Positions 34,224 through 41,889 of a stretch of DNA of 64,000 nucleotides are shown here, one piece after another; the first letter of the stretch is position 1, and each line of letters opens with the position of its first letter. Origin of the DNA: Kluyvera sp046569695. Lineage in GTDB: Bacteria; Pseudomonadota; Gammaproteobacteria; Enterobacterales; Enterobacteriaceae. The DNA is taken from assembly GCF_046569695.1 (NCBI RefSeq), contig NZ_JBKHUI010000004.1, positions 248,001 through 312,000 of the forward strand, in the 5' to 3' direction. The position numbers and the translations under genes are program-made. The notes under the pieces are model-generated. The model ran no database searches. It had not been told where the DNA came from and saw only the letters and a list, made by a program, of their open reading frames with translations.

Positions 34224-36245
34224 ATGAATGCCAACCTTAGCGCGAACACCACTGGTCATGTTGCAGATTGTTGGCTGCCTTCCAGCCTCGATGAGACGTG
34301 GCTCATACGCTATTTACATGCAGTCCATATTCCACAAGATGATAACGTTTTACGCGAAACATTACTTGCGGAGATCAAACAATTAGCGAATTCCCCAGTC
34401 GCATTAACATCAGCAGAGAATGCCACACTGCGATTTACGCTACTGGCTGAAACCAATAACGATGCCGTGCCCGGAGAATATTTTATTACGCAGGATAGTC
34501 ACTCCATAACTATTACCGCCTGCGATTGGCGGGGATTTCTCTACGCCTGGTTCCATCTTTTACGGAATAGGCACCATCCTGAATATTTTATTACCGCGAA
34601 AAAACGAAAACCGACCTTTTCCATCCGCATGATTAACCACTGGGATAATATGGATGGCTCAATCGAGCGTGGATATGCCGGGCGCTCGCTGTTCTTTGCA
34701 GATAATAAAATCGCCTATGATGCCTCGCGTCTGCATCAATACGCACGCCTGCTTGCCAGCGTGGGCATTAACGCGCTCACTATCAATAACGTTAACGTCC
34801 ATCACCACGAAACGGCGCTGATTGGTGATGAACATCTTGCCGAAGTCGCACGCATTGCGGCCATTTTTCGCCAATACGCCATTCAGCTTTTCCTGAGCGT
34901 CAACTTCGCTGCACCGATAGAAACTGGCGACCTCACCACAGCAGACCCCTTCGACCCGGATGTTATCACCTGGTGGGAGCTGCGGGCAGAGCGCATTTAT
35001 CAGCACATTCCCGATTTCGGCGGCTATGTGGTCAAAGCCGATTCAGAGCACCGCCCAGGCCCTTTTACCTATCAGCGCACGCACGCCGACGGGGCCAATA
35101 TGCTTGCTCGTACCCTCAATAAACACGGTGGATTACTGTACTGGCGCTGCTTCGTCTACAACTGCCAGCAGAAATGGTACGACCGTAGCACCGATCGGGC
35201 AAAAGCCGCCTGGGACCATTTTTCGCCGCTGGACGGGCAGTTCGATGACAATGTGATCCTGCAGATTAAAAACGGCCCGATGGATTTCCAGGTCCGGGAG
35301 CCTGTATCGCCGCTGCTCGGCGCCATGCCTGATACCAACAAAGTCATGGAATTGCAGATAACTCAGGAGTACACCGGTCAACAAGTCGACCTCTGCTGGC
35401 TGGTACCACAGTGGAAAACCATCCTGAACTTCGACACTCAGCCCGGCCGACACGATGCGCTCATTAGCGATATTCTCGCCGGGCGCTGTCAGCAGCAGCG
35501 GATGCGCCACAGCGGAATCACCGCCGTAGTGAACGTTGGCGACCACCCCTTGTGGACCGGGCACCCGCTAGCGCAGGCGAACCTCTACGGCTATGGACGC
35601 CTGCTGTGGGAGCCGGACATTGATGAGCGCGAACTTGCCGAAGAGTGGTGTAGGCTGACGCTCTCCAGCGAGCCAAAAACCATTGAAACGGTTGCCCAGA
35701 TGCTGCTTAGCAGCTGGCAGGTATATGAAAATTACACCGCCCCGCTCGGCGTAGGCTGGATGGTGCAGCCTCATCATCACTATGGCCCGTCAATCGACGG
35801 TTACGAATATGACAGCTGGGGAACCTACCATTACGCCAACCGCTTTGGTCTGGGCGTTGACCGCAGTCAGGCCAGCGGCACGGGCTACGTTAAACAATAT
35901 CACCCGATCAACTGCCAGATGTACAACAACCCTAACCGCTGCCCACAGGAACTGCTACTGTTCTTCCATCACCTGAAATATCGCCACGTGTTGCCTTCCG
36001 GTAAAACCGTTATCCAGCATATCTACGATAGCCACTTTAACGGAGTTAATCAGGTGCAGGACTTTATCCAACAGTGGGATGCGCTTTCTGCGGACAGCCA
36101 AATTCCAGAATGTATTTTCAACGAGGTTAAAACACGCCTCAATAAACAGCTGAATAACGCTCAAGAATGGCGCGATCAGGTTAATACCTATTTTTACCGT
36201 AAATCTGGAATTAAAGACTCTCGTAACAGAAACATTTACCCCTGA
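34224..36245 (+). CDS. alpha-glucuronidase, glycoside hydrolase family 67
   Basis: Predicted cytoplasmic GH67 enzyme that removes (4-O-methyl)glucuronic acid from the non-reducing-end xylose of short glucuronoxylan fragments. The 673-residue length fits the family. The hallmark MINHWDNMDGSIERGYAGRS lies at 136-155. By analogy with the Cellvibrio enzyme, the catalytic acid is E275 (VKADSEHRPGP), and the water-activating pair is D354 (KNGPMDFQVREP) and E382 (ELQITQEYTG). No signal peptide is visible. AGGGG precedes the ATG. It heads a four-gene block absent from E. coli K-12, and its first 450 bases look more AT-rich than the neighbours. Confidence 0.92.
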   Translation: MNANLSANTTGHVADCWLPSSLDETWLIRYLHAVHIPQDDNVLRETLLAEIKQLANSPVALTSAENATLRFTLLAETNNDAVPGEYFITQDSHSITITACDWRGFLYAWFHLLRNRHHPEYFITAKKRKPTFSIRMINHWDNMDGSIERGYAGRSLFFADNKIAYDASRLHQYARLLASVGINALTINNVNVHHHETALIGDEHLAEVARIAAIFRQYAIQLFLSVNFAAPIETGDLTTADPFDPDVITWWELRAERIYQHIPDFGGYVVKADSEHRPGPFTYQRTHADGANMLARTLNKHGGLLYWRCFVYNCQQKWYDRSTDRAKAAWDHFSPLDGQFDDNVILQIKNGPMDFQVREPVSPLLGAMPDTNKVMELQITQEYTGQQVDLCWLVPQWKTILNFDTQPGRHDALISDILAGRCQQQRMRHSGITAVVNVGDHPLWTGHPLAQANLYGYGRLLWEPDIDERELAEEWCRLTLSSEPKTIETVAQMLLSSWQVYENYTAPLGVGWMVQPHHHYGPSIDGYEYDSWGTYHYANRFGLGVDRSQASGTGYVKQYHPINCQMYNNPNRCPQELLLFFHHLKYRHVLPSGKTVIQHIYDSHFNGVNQVQDFIQQWDALSADSQIPECIFNEVKTRLNKQLNNAQEWRDQVNTYFYRKSGIKDSRNRNIYP

Positions 36246-36260
36246 TAAATAAAAAACAAA

Positions 36261-36284
36261 GCTGACGTTTATACAGACGTCAGC
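36261..36284 (+). other. intercistronic hairpin after the GH67 gene
   Basis: GCTGACGT (36261-36268) and ACGTCAGC (36277-36284) form a perfect 8-bp stem with an 8-nt loop in the 83-bp gap before the symporter gene. No T run follows, so partial termination or transcript processing is more likely than a stop. Confidence 0.5.
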
Positions 36285-36328
36285 CCATCAATTACTTCAC
36301 TGATATGGTGTATTCCTGGAGATACCCT

Positions 36329-37798
36329 ATGAGCACCCCTATACCTATTAAACTCAAAACTTATATCGGTTATGGCATGACCGATCTATTTTCCAGCGGA
36401 GCCTTCGCTATTATTGCTGCCTGGTTAATGTATTTTTTTACCAATTTCTCGGGGCTAACGCCGATTGAAGCAGGATCAATTCTTTTTGTTGCCAAAATTA
36501 TTGATACCTTTGTTAGCCCCTGCGTAGGGTACCTGACCGATAATATTGGCAACACCCGACTTGGCCGCAAGTTTGGCCGCCGCCGCCTTTTTTTACTACT
36601 AGGGGCGGTACTGGTCTACATCTATTCGTTGCTGTGGATCCCCGGCATGCCCTACCTCTACTATCTGGTGGTTTATATTTCCGTCGAGATCATCGCGGCG
36701 CTGGTGATTATCCCCTGGGAAACACTGGCCTCAGAGATGACCGACGACTATAAGCAACGCAGCATTCTTTCCGCGATGCGTCTGTTTTATGGCGGCTTTA
36801 GCACCTGGCTTGCCACCTTTCTTCCAGGCCGCCTGTTTGCTCATTTCGGCACCTCCGACAGTAAAGTCTTTTTCATCAACGGCGTAATCTTCTCCATCAT
36901 CTTTATGTTTGCGCTGCTGGTAACCTGGTCTACCACCTGGGAGCGTAAGCAGGACGTTACGGAGGAAGGCCCCAAACCGCGCGGGTTCAATATAAAGCAT
37001 ATCTTCACCGATATGGCCTCAACGCTGCGTGTTCGCTGCTTCCGTCAGCATCTGACGATGTACGTACTGTCGTTTACCTCACTCGACCTGTTCTACACCG
37101 TCTTTATCTATTTCATTATCTACTCTCTTAACAGCACCGCCGTTATGGCCTCAAACCTGCTGGCGGTGGGTATCTTCCTGACCGGGTGGAGCAACGCGCT
37201 GATGGCGTGGATGGTGATCCGCTACGGCCAGACCTGGTGCCTGAGGATCTGCCTGACCATCAGTATGCTGTGCTTCTTCGTCTTTGCCGGTTTCTATTTC
37301 TGGAAGCCGCTGCTGATGCTGCCCATCATGTACGCCACCTCGCTGGTCTATCAATTCTTTAAGGGCGGCTACGTCTATATCATCTGGAATATTTATCCGT
37401 TTATTCCCGATGTCGATGAACTGGTAACCCGCCAGCGTCGTGAAGGGGTCTTTGCTGGCGTGATGACACTCGCCCGTAAAAGCACCTCAGCGCTCGCCGG
37501 TATGCTAATTGGGGTAGTGCTGCAGTTTGTGCATTTCGATGCCGCCAGTACCACTCAATCGGTCACCACCATCCACGGCATTACCAGCCTGTTCTTCTTC
37601 GGCAACGTCATGCTGCTGCTGTTCAGCACGCTCATTGCCTTTCGCTTTAAGCTCTCGAAAGAAAACCATCAGCTTGTCAAAAACGAAATTGCCCGACTGA
37701 AAAATGGAGGCTCATTAACCGAGACGGATCCTGAAACAAAATCCGTGCTCCACACATTAACCGGTATTCCACACGAAAAACTGTGGCCTGAAAAATAA
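36329..37798 (+). CDS. GPH-family sugar:cation symporter (predicted aldouronate/oligosaccharide uptake)
   Basis: A 489-residue inner-membrane transporter of the glycoside-pentoside-hexuronide:cation symporter family (MFS), about 12 membrane segments. Family signs are the N-terminal KLKTYIGYGMTDLFSSGAF, the loop LGRKFGRRRLFLLLGA (about 78-93) and PWETLASEMTDDYKQRS. ATG 36329 follows GGAGA, and the eight codons upstream are omitted. Substrate is not shown by sequence; placement between a GH67 alpha-glucuronidase and a KdgM-type porin suggests acidic xylo-oligosaccharides. Confidence 0.85.
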   Translation: MSTPIPIKLKTYIGYGMTDLFSSGAFAIIAAWLMYFFTNFSGLTPIEAGSILFVAKIIDTFVSPCVGYLTDNIGNTRLGRKFGRRRLFLLLGAVLVYIYSLLWIPGMPYLYYLVVYISVEIIAALVIIPWETLASEMTDDYKQRSILSAMRLFYGGFSTWLATFLPGRLFAHFGTSDSKVFFINGVIFSIIFMFALLVTWSTTWERKQDVTEEGPKPRGFNIKHIFTDMASTLRVRCFRQHLTMYVLSFTSLDLFYTVFIYFIIYSLNSTAVMASNLLAVGIFLTGWSNALMAWMVIRYGQTWCLRICLTISMLCFFVFAGFYFWKPLLMLPIMYATSLVYQFFKGGYVYIIWNIYPFIPDVDELVTRQRREGVFAGVMTLARKSTSALAGMLIGVVLQFVHFDAASTTQSVTTIHGITSLFFFGNVMLLLFSTLIAFRFKLSKENHQLVKNEIARLKNGGSLTETDPETKSVLHTLTGIPHEKLWPEK

Positions 37799-37866
37799 CG
37801 ATAATGCTTCTTACCCGAATTAAGCCGTATCGGAAATATAATTCAAATTAATAATGGATAAATCAA

Positions 37867-38571
37867 ATGAATAAAATCTCCTGGTTATCAACCGCCGTGG
37901 GGTTAGCCCTCGTCAGCACCTCCGTCCCGGCAATGACAATTACCGACTCCTGGGTTAATTTCCGTGAAGCCTATATGTCAGGCAGCGAACAGTTTCAGAC
38001 CAAAATGGAATACGGCATGAAGCTGGATAACGACCTCTATTTCAGCATCCAGAATACCTCCGGGCAGGGTAAGCATTTTGACGAATTTAATAACCGTTAC
38101 AACGAGATTGAAAGCAACTACAAAATTCCACTCGCCTCGCGACTCTTCTTCTGGCCGGGTTTTGTCTTTAACTGGGGGGCTAACGGCAGCGCCTTTGACC
38201 CCTATGTGAAGCTCGGTGTGCAGGTCACCGATAACTTTATGTTGATTGCCGGCTACCGCTATAACCAGAACAACTACCAGAGCTATGACTATAACGGTAA
38301 CTACACGGAGGATTCCAACCAGGAAGTGAACATCTGGGCCGATCTGAACGTCACCGACCGCATCTGGATGGAGTACAACTTTACCTACCATAAACGCGAT
38401 GAGGACTATCGCTACGGCAACGGTTCAACGGAAAACTACGAGCATACGGTCGCCCTGAGCTACAAAATTGACGACCATTTCACACCGTACATTGATGTCG
38501 CCTACCTCGACAAAGCCAGCAATGGCGATGACGAAAACCGCGTGCGTGTCGGCGTGTATTACCATTTCTAA
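37867..38571 (+). CDS. oligogalacturonate-specific-porin (KdgM/NanC) family outer-membrane protein
   Basis: A 234-residue outer-membrane barrel of the KdgM family, whose members are small monomeric porins for acidic oligosaccharides (oligogalacturonates, sialic acid). A signal peptide of 22 residues (MNKISWLSTAVGLALVSTSV then PA) precedes a mature protein beginning MTITDSWVNFREAYM. Alternating aromatic strands such as GYRYNQNNY and EYNFTYHKRDEDYRYG follow, with the terminal YYHF typical of barrel proteins. It is 68 bp downstream of the symporter gene and likely in the same operon. Confidence 0.88.
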   Translation: MNKISWLSTAVGLALVSTSVPAMTITDSWVNFREAYMSGSEQFQTKMEYGMKLDNDLYFSIQNTSGQGKHFDEFNNRYNEIESNYKIPLASRLFFWPGFVFNWGANGSAFDPYVKLGVQVTDNFMLIAGYRYNQNNYQSYDYNGNYTEDSNQEVNIWADLNVTDRIWMEYNFTYHKRDEDYRYGNGSTENYEHTVALSYKIDDHFTPYIDVAYLDKASNGDDENRVRVGVYYHF

Positions 38572-38584
38572 AAACAGAAACGAA

Positions 38585-38613
38585 CTTCCGGCGGGGATGC
38601 TGGCCGCCGGAAG
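38585..38613 (+). terminator. hairpin after the KdgM-family gene
   Basis: CTTCCGGCGG (38585-38594) and CCGCCGGAAG (38604-38613) form a perfect 10-bp stem 13 bases after the porin stop. No T run follows. The rest of the 279-bp gap before the next gene has no recognised feature. Confidence 0.55.
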
Positions 38614-38850
38614 CACTGCATCACAATCCCCATTTACGAAATCAATACGGTACGCATTCTGGAGAATGAGATCACACAACCTTGTTCGCCCTACCAATAT
38701 CGCTCAACCTTTCCTGGGCATTAGCCCGAGTCGCCCTACCGCCTCGCGTTTTATAGTATCTCGTCAGTTCACGCATTCGCCCGTTCACCCTTTATAACAA
38801 CCGCCTCTGACACCCTCGGGCTGCCAACGGCCGATGCAATGGAGAAAAAC

Positions 38851-39759
38851 ATGCTTAGCCGTCGTCAATTCCTTGCCGCCAGCGCCGCACTGCCGCTTGC
38901 CTGCGCGTTACGCCCGGCGTTTGCCGCCCTGCCCTCACCGCTCATGATTGACTCCCACGTGCACGTCTGGAAAACCGACCCGCGCTATCCTTACGCTAAG
39001 GACCGCAAAGCACCACCGCAGGATTTCACCGCCGAAATGCTGCTCTCGCTGATGGCTGCGAATGGCGTTGCCCGCACGGTGATCGTGCAGGTTATTCACT
39101 ACCGTTGGGATAATCGCTATCTGGCCGACGTTCTGCGTCAGTATCCGGATAAATTTCAGGGCATCTGCCGCGTTAACCCGGAAGACCCGACAGCGCCGGA
39201 TCATCTGGCACGTCTAACGCACGAAGACGGCTTTCGCGGGGTGCGTTTGAGTCCCTCGGGGAAAGGCGATGGCGACTGGATTCGCGGGCCGCTAATGAAG
39301 CCATTGTGGCGTCAGGCGGCCGACCTTAAGGTTCCGATGACCATTCTGGCCCCACCCAGCCGCATGCCGGATCTGATCCCGTGGATCGAGCAGAATCCCG
39401 ATCTTACCGTCGTTATCGATCATATGGCCGACTCGCCGCTTCATCAGCCGGAAGAGCTGCACAAGCTGTTAGCGCTTGCGCGTTATCCGCACGTTTACGT
39501 GAAAATTTCACACATGTGGTCGCTCTCTCAGCAGGCGTATCCGTATCCAGACGCCGCGCAGCAGGTGAAACAGGTGTTCGATGCCTTTGGCCCGCAGCGG
39601 TTGATGTGGGGAACCGACTGGCCTATCTGTTTGGATAAACTGAGCTATGCCGAGGCGGTGGCGCTGTACCGCGACCATCTGACGTGGCTATCGCCGCAGG
39701 ACCACCAGCAAATACTCTACAAAACGGTACAGGACATCTGGCCGTTTGGTATTGCCTGA
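38851..39759 (+). CDS. Tat-exported amidohydrolase-2 family protein (predicted lactonase)
   Basis: A 302-residue TIM-barrel hydrolase of the Amidohydro_2 type, related to aldonolactone and 2-pyrone-dicarboxylate hydrolases. The N terminus MLSRRQFLAASAALPLACAL has a twin-arginine motif (SRRQFL), a hydrophobic stretch and a likely cleavage after AFA, so the protein is expected in the periplasm. Metal/active-site motifs are DSHVHVW, VVIDHMAD and WGTDWPICLD. ATG 38851 is preferred to 38839 because GGAG lies seven bases upstream. Its reaction is unknown; hydrolysis of a sugar-acid lactone or ester is inferred from family and neighbours. Confidence 0.8.
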   Translation: MLSRRQFLAASAALPLACALRPAFAALPSPLMIDSHVHVWKTDPRYPYAKDRKAPPQDFTAEMLLSLMAANGVARTVIVQVIHYRWDNRYLADVLRQYPDKFQGICRVNPEDPTAPDHLARLTHEDGFRGVRLSPSGKGDGDWIRGPLMKPLWRQAADLKVPMTILAPPSRMPDLIPWIEQNPDLTVVIDHMADSPLHQPEELHKLLALARYPHVYVKISHMWSLSQQAYPYPDAAQQVKQVFDAFGPQRLMWGTDWPICLDKLSYAEAVALYRDHLTWLSPQDHQQILYKTVQDIWPFGIA

Positions 39760-40042
39760 CCGCTAACTTCGCCGGGCGATCTGCGAAAATGCAACATCAC
39801 CCGGCCACTTACAAAATAGAACCATCAAAAAATAACGCTTAAAAATGACGATCCATCAATAATAGAAGAATACACATACGTATTTTTTAGTATTCATTAA
39901 CTCCTATTGCATTATTTCTTCCAGGGGCTGAAAAAGCCTTGCGCCCGCTCGCCCTTTGCGGCATTTTTTTAGTCATGCAAAGACGCTGCGACAGCACAGC
40001 GCCGCAACATTTCACAGCACAACAGGGTTAACGGAGAAGTCT

Positions 40043-41707
40043 ATGTGTTCTATTTTCGGTGTACTGGATATTAAAACTGATGCGGTCGAGCTGCGTAAAA
40101 AGGCGCTTGAGCTCTCCCGCCTGATGCGCCACCGTGGCCCGGACTGGTCCGGGATTTACGCGAGCGATAAAGCGATTCTCGCGCATGAACGCTTGTCGAT
40201 TGTTGACGTCAACGCCGGTGCCCAGCCGCTGTATAACGAAAAGAAAACGCACGCTCTGGCCGTCAACGGTGAAATCTACAACCATCAGGCGCTGCGCGCT
40301 GAATACGGTGACCGCTACCAGTTCCAGACCGGTTCTGACTGCGAAGTTATCCTCGCGCTGTATCAGGAGAAAGGCCCTGAATTCCTCGACGACCTGCAGG
40401 GCATGTTCGCCTTCGCGCTGTACGACAGCGAAAAAGACGCCTACCTGATTGGCCGCGACCATATCGGTATCATTCCGCTGTATATGGGCCACGACGAATT
40501 CGGCAACTTCTACGTTGCTTCTGAAATGAAAGCGCTGACCCCGGTTTGCCGCACCATCCAGGAGTTCCCAGCCGGGAGCTATCTGTGGAGCAAAGACGGT
40601 GAAATCCGTCAGTATTATCAGCGCGATTGGTTCGACTACGATGCGGTTAAAGATAACGTGACCGACAAAAACGAACTGCGTCAGGCGCTGGAAGAGTCAG
40701 TGAAAAGCCACCTGATGTCAGACGTGCCTTACGGCGTGCTGCTCTCCGGCGGCCTGGACTCTTCGGTTATCTCCGCGATCACCAAAAAATTCGCCGCTCG
40801 CCGCGTTGAGGATCAGGAACGTTCAGAAGCCTGGTGGCCGCAACTGCACTCCTTCGCCGTCGGCCTGGAAGGGTCTCCTGACCTGAAAGCCGCGCAGGAA
40901 GTGGCAAACCACCTTGGCACCGTGCACCATGAAATTCACTTCACCGTGCAGGAAGGTCTGGATGCGATTCGCGACGTGATTTATCACATCGAAACCTACG
41001 ATGTGACCACCATTCGCGCCTCTACGCCGATGTATCTGATGTCGCGTAAAATCAAAGCGATGGGCATCAAGATGGTGCTGTCCGGCGAAGGTTCTGATGA
41101 AGTATTTGGCGGCTACCTGTACTTCCATAAAGCGCCAAACGCCAAAGAACTTCACGAAGAGACCGTACGTAAACTGCAGGCGCTGCATATGTATGACTGC
41201 GCCCGTGCTAACAAAGCGATGTCCGCCTGGGGCGTGGAAGCACGCGTACCGTTCCTGGATAAGAAATTCCTCGACGTGGCGATGCGCATCAACCCGCAGG
41301 ACAAAATGTGCGGCAACGGCAAGATGGAAAAGCACGTGCTGCGTGAATGCTTCGAATCTTACCTGCCAGCAAGCGTTGCATGGCGCCAGAAAGAGCAGTT
41401 CTCCGACGGCGTAGGCTATAGCTGGATTGATACACTGAAAGAAGTCGCGGCAAAACAGGTGACCGATCAGCAACTGGAAACCGCGCACTTCCGTTTCCCG
41501 TACAACACGCCAACGTCTAAAGAAGGCTATCTGTACCGCGAAATCTTTGAAGAGCTGTTCCCAGTGCCAAGCGCTGCGGAATGTGTCCCTGGCGGCCCGT
41601 CCGTTGCGTGCTCCTCTGCGAAAGCGATTGAGTGGGATGAAGCGTTCAAAACCATGGACGATCCGTCTGGTCGTGCGGTAGGCGTGCACCAGTCTGCTTA
41701 CAAGTAA
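40043..41707 (+). CDS. asnB: asparagine synthetase B (glutamine-hydrolysing)
   Basis: Makes asparagine from aspartate, glutamine and ATP. The product is 554 residues from ATG 40043, the E. coli length, starting MCSIFGVLDIKT, where Cys2 becomes the N-terminal glutaminase nucleophile. RHRGPDWSG and the ammonia-channel residues follow, then the synthetase domain with the PP-loop LLSGGLDSS and SGEGSDEVFGGYLYFHKAP. Upstream in-frame codons (from 39956) are not conserved. The 283-bp upstream gap shows no clear signal. It sits between two accessory blocks. Confidence 0.97.
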   Translation: MCSIFGVLDIKTDAVELRKKALELSRLMRHRGPDWSGIYASDKAILAHERLSIVDVNAGAQPLYNEKKTHALAVNGEIYNHQALRAEYGDRYQFQTGSDCEVILALYQEKGPEFLDDLQGMFAFALYDSEKDAYLIGRDHIGIIPLYMGHDEFGNFYVASEMKALTPVCRTIQEFPAGSYLWSKDGEIRQYYQRDWFDYDAVKDNVTDKNELRQALEESVKSHLMSDVPYGVLLSGGLDSSVISAITKKFAARRVEDQERSEAWWPQLHSFAVGLEGSPDLKAAQEVANHLGTVHHEIHFTVQEGLDAIRDVIYHIETYDVTTIRASTPMYLMSRKIKAMGIKMVLSGEGSDEVFGGYLYFHKAPNAKELHEETVRKLQALHMYDCARANKAMSAWGVEARVPFLDKKFLDVAMRINPQDKMCGNGKMEKHVLRECFESYLPASVAWRQKEQFSDGVGYSWIDTLKEVAAKQVTDQQLETAHFRFPYNTPTSKEGYLYREIFEELFPVPSAAECVPGGPSVACSSAKAIEWDEAFKTMDDPSGRAVGVHQSAYK

Positions 41708-41724
41708 GCGTGATAATGAGATAG

Positions 41725-41758
41725 AAAAAGCCCCTGATGGTGACATCGGGGGCTTTTT
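41725..41758 (+). terminator. Rho-independent terminator of asnB
   Basis: An extended stem, AAAAAGCCCC...GGGGGCTTTTT with inner GATG/CATC pairing, lies 18 bases after the asnB stop and ends in a T run. Confidence 0.88.
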
Positions 41759-41782
41759 GTTTTGGCTCGGTGCGGATGATTC

Positions 41783-41884
41783 CCCTCACTCCGCCCCTCT
41801 CCCCGAAGGGGCGAGGGAGAAAAACGAGCGAACAGCCCACTCCGAGCGGTACCCTCTCCCGCTGGGAGAGGGTTAGGGTGAGGG
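41783..41884. repeat. CCCTCAC...GTGAGGG palindromic intergenic element
   Basis: A 102-bp element whose ends, CCCTCACTCCGCCCCTCTCC and GGGAGAGGGTTAGGGTGAGGG-like sequence, are inverted copies. Internal hairpins are CCCCGAAGGGG and CCCTCTCCC-GCT-GGGAGAGGG. It sits between convergent asnB and the P-type ATPase gene. Similar CCCTCACCCTAACCCTCTCCC elements are common between genes in enterobacteria. Confidence 0.7.
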
Positions 41885-41889
41885 AAAAC

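Noticed and set aside
39934..39972. Possible attenuator before asnB (AAAAAGCC ... GGCATTTTTTT)
   Set aside because: The arms pair over only a few bases with a long loop, and no leader ORF was found. Not enough to call.
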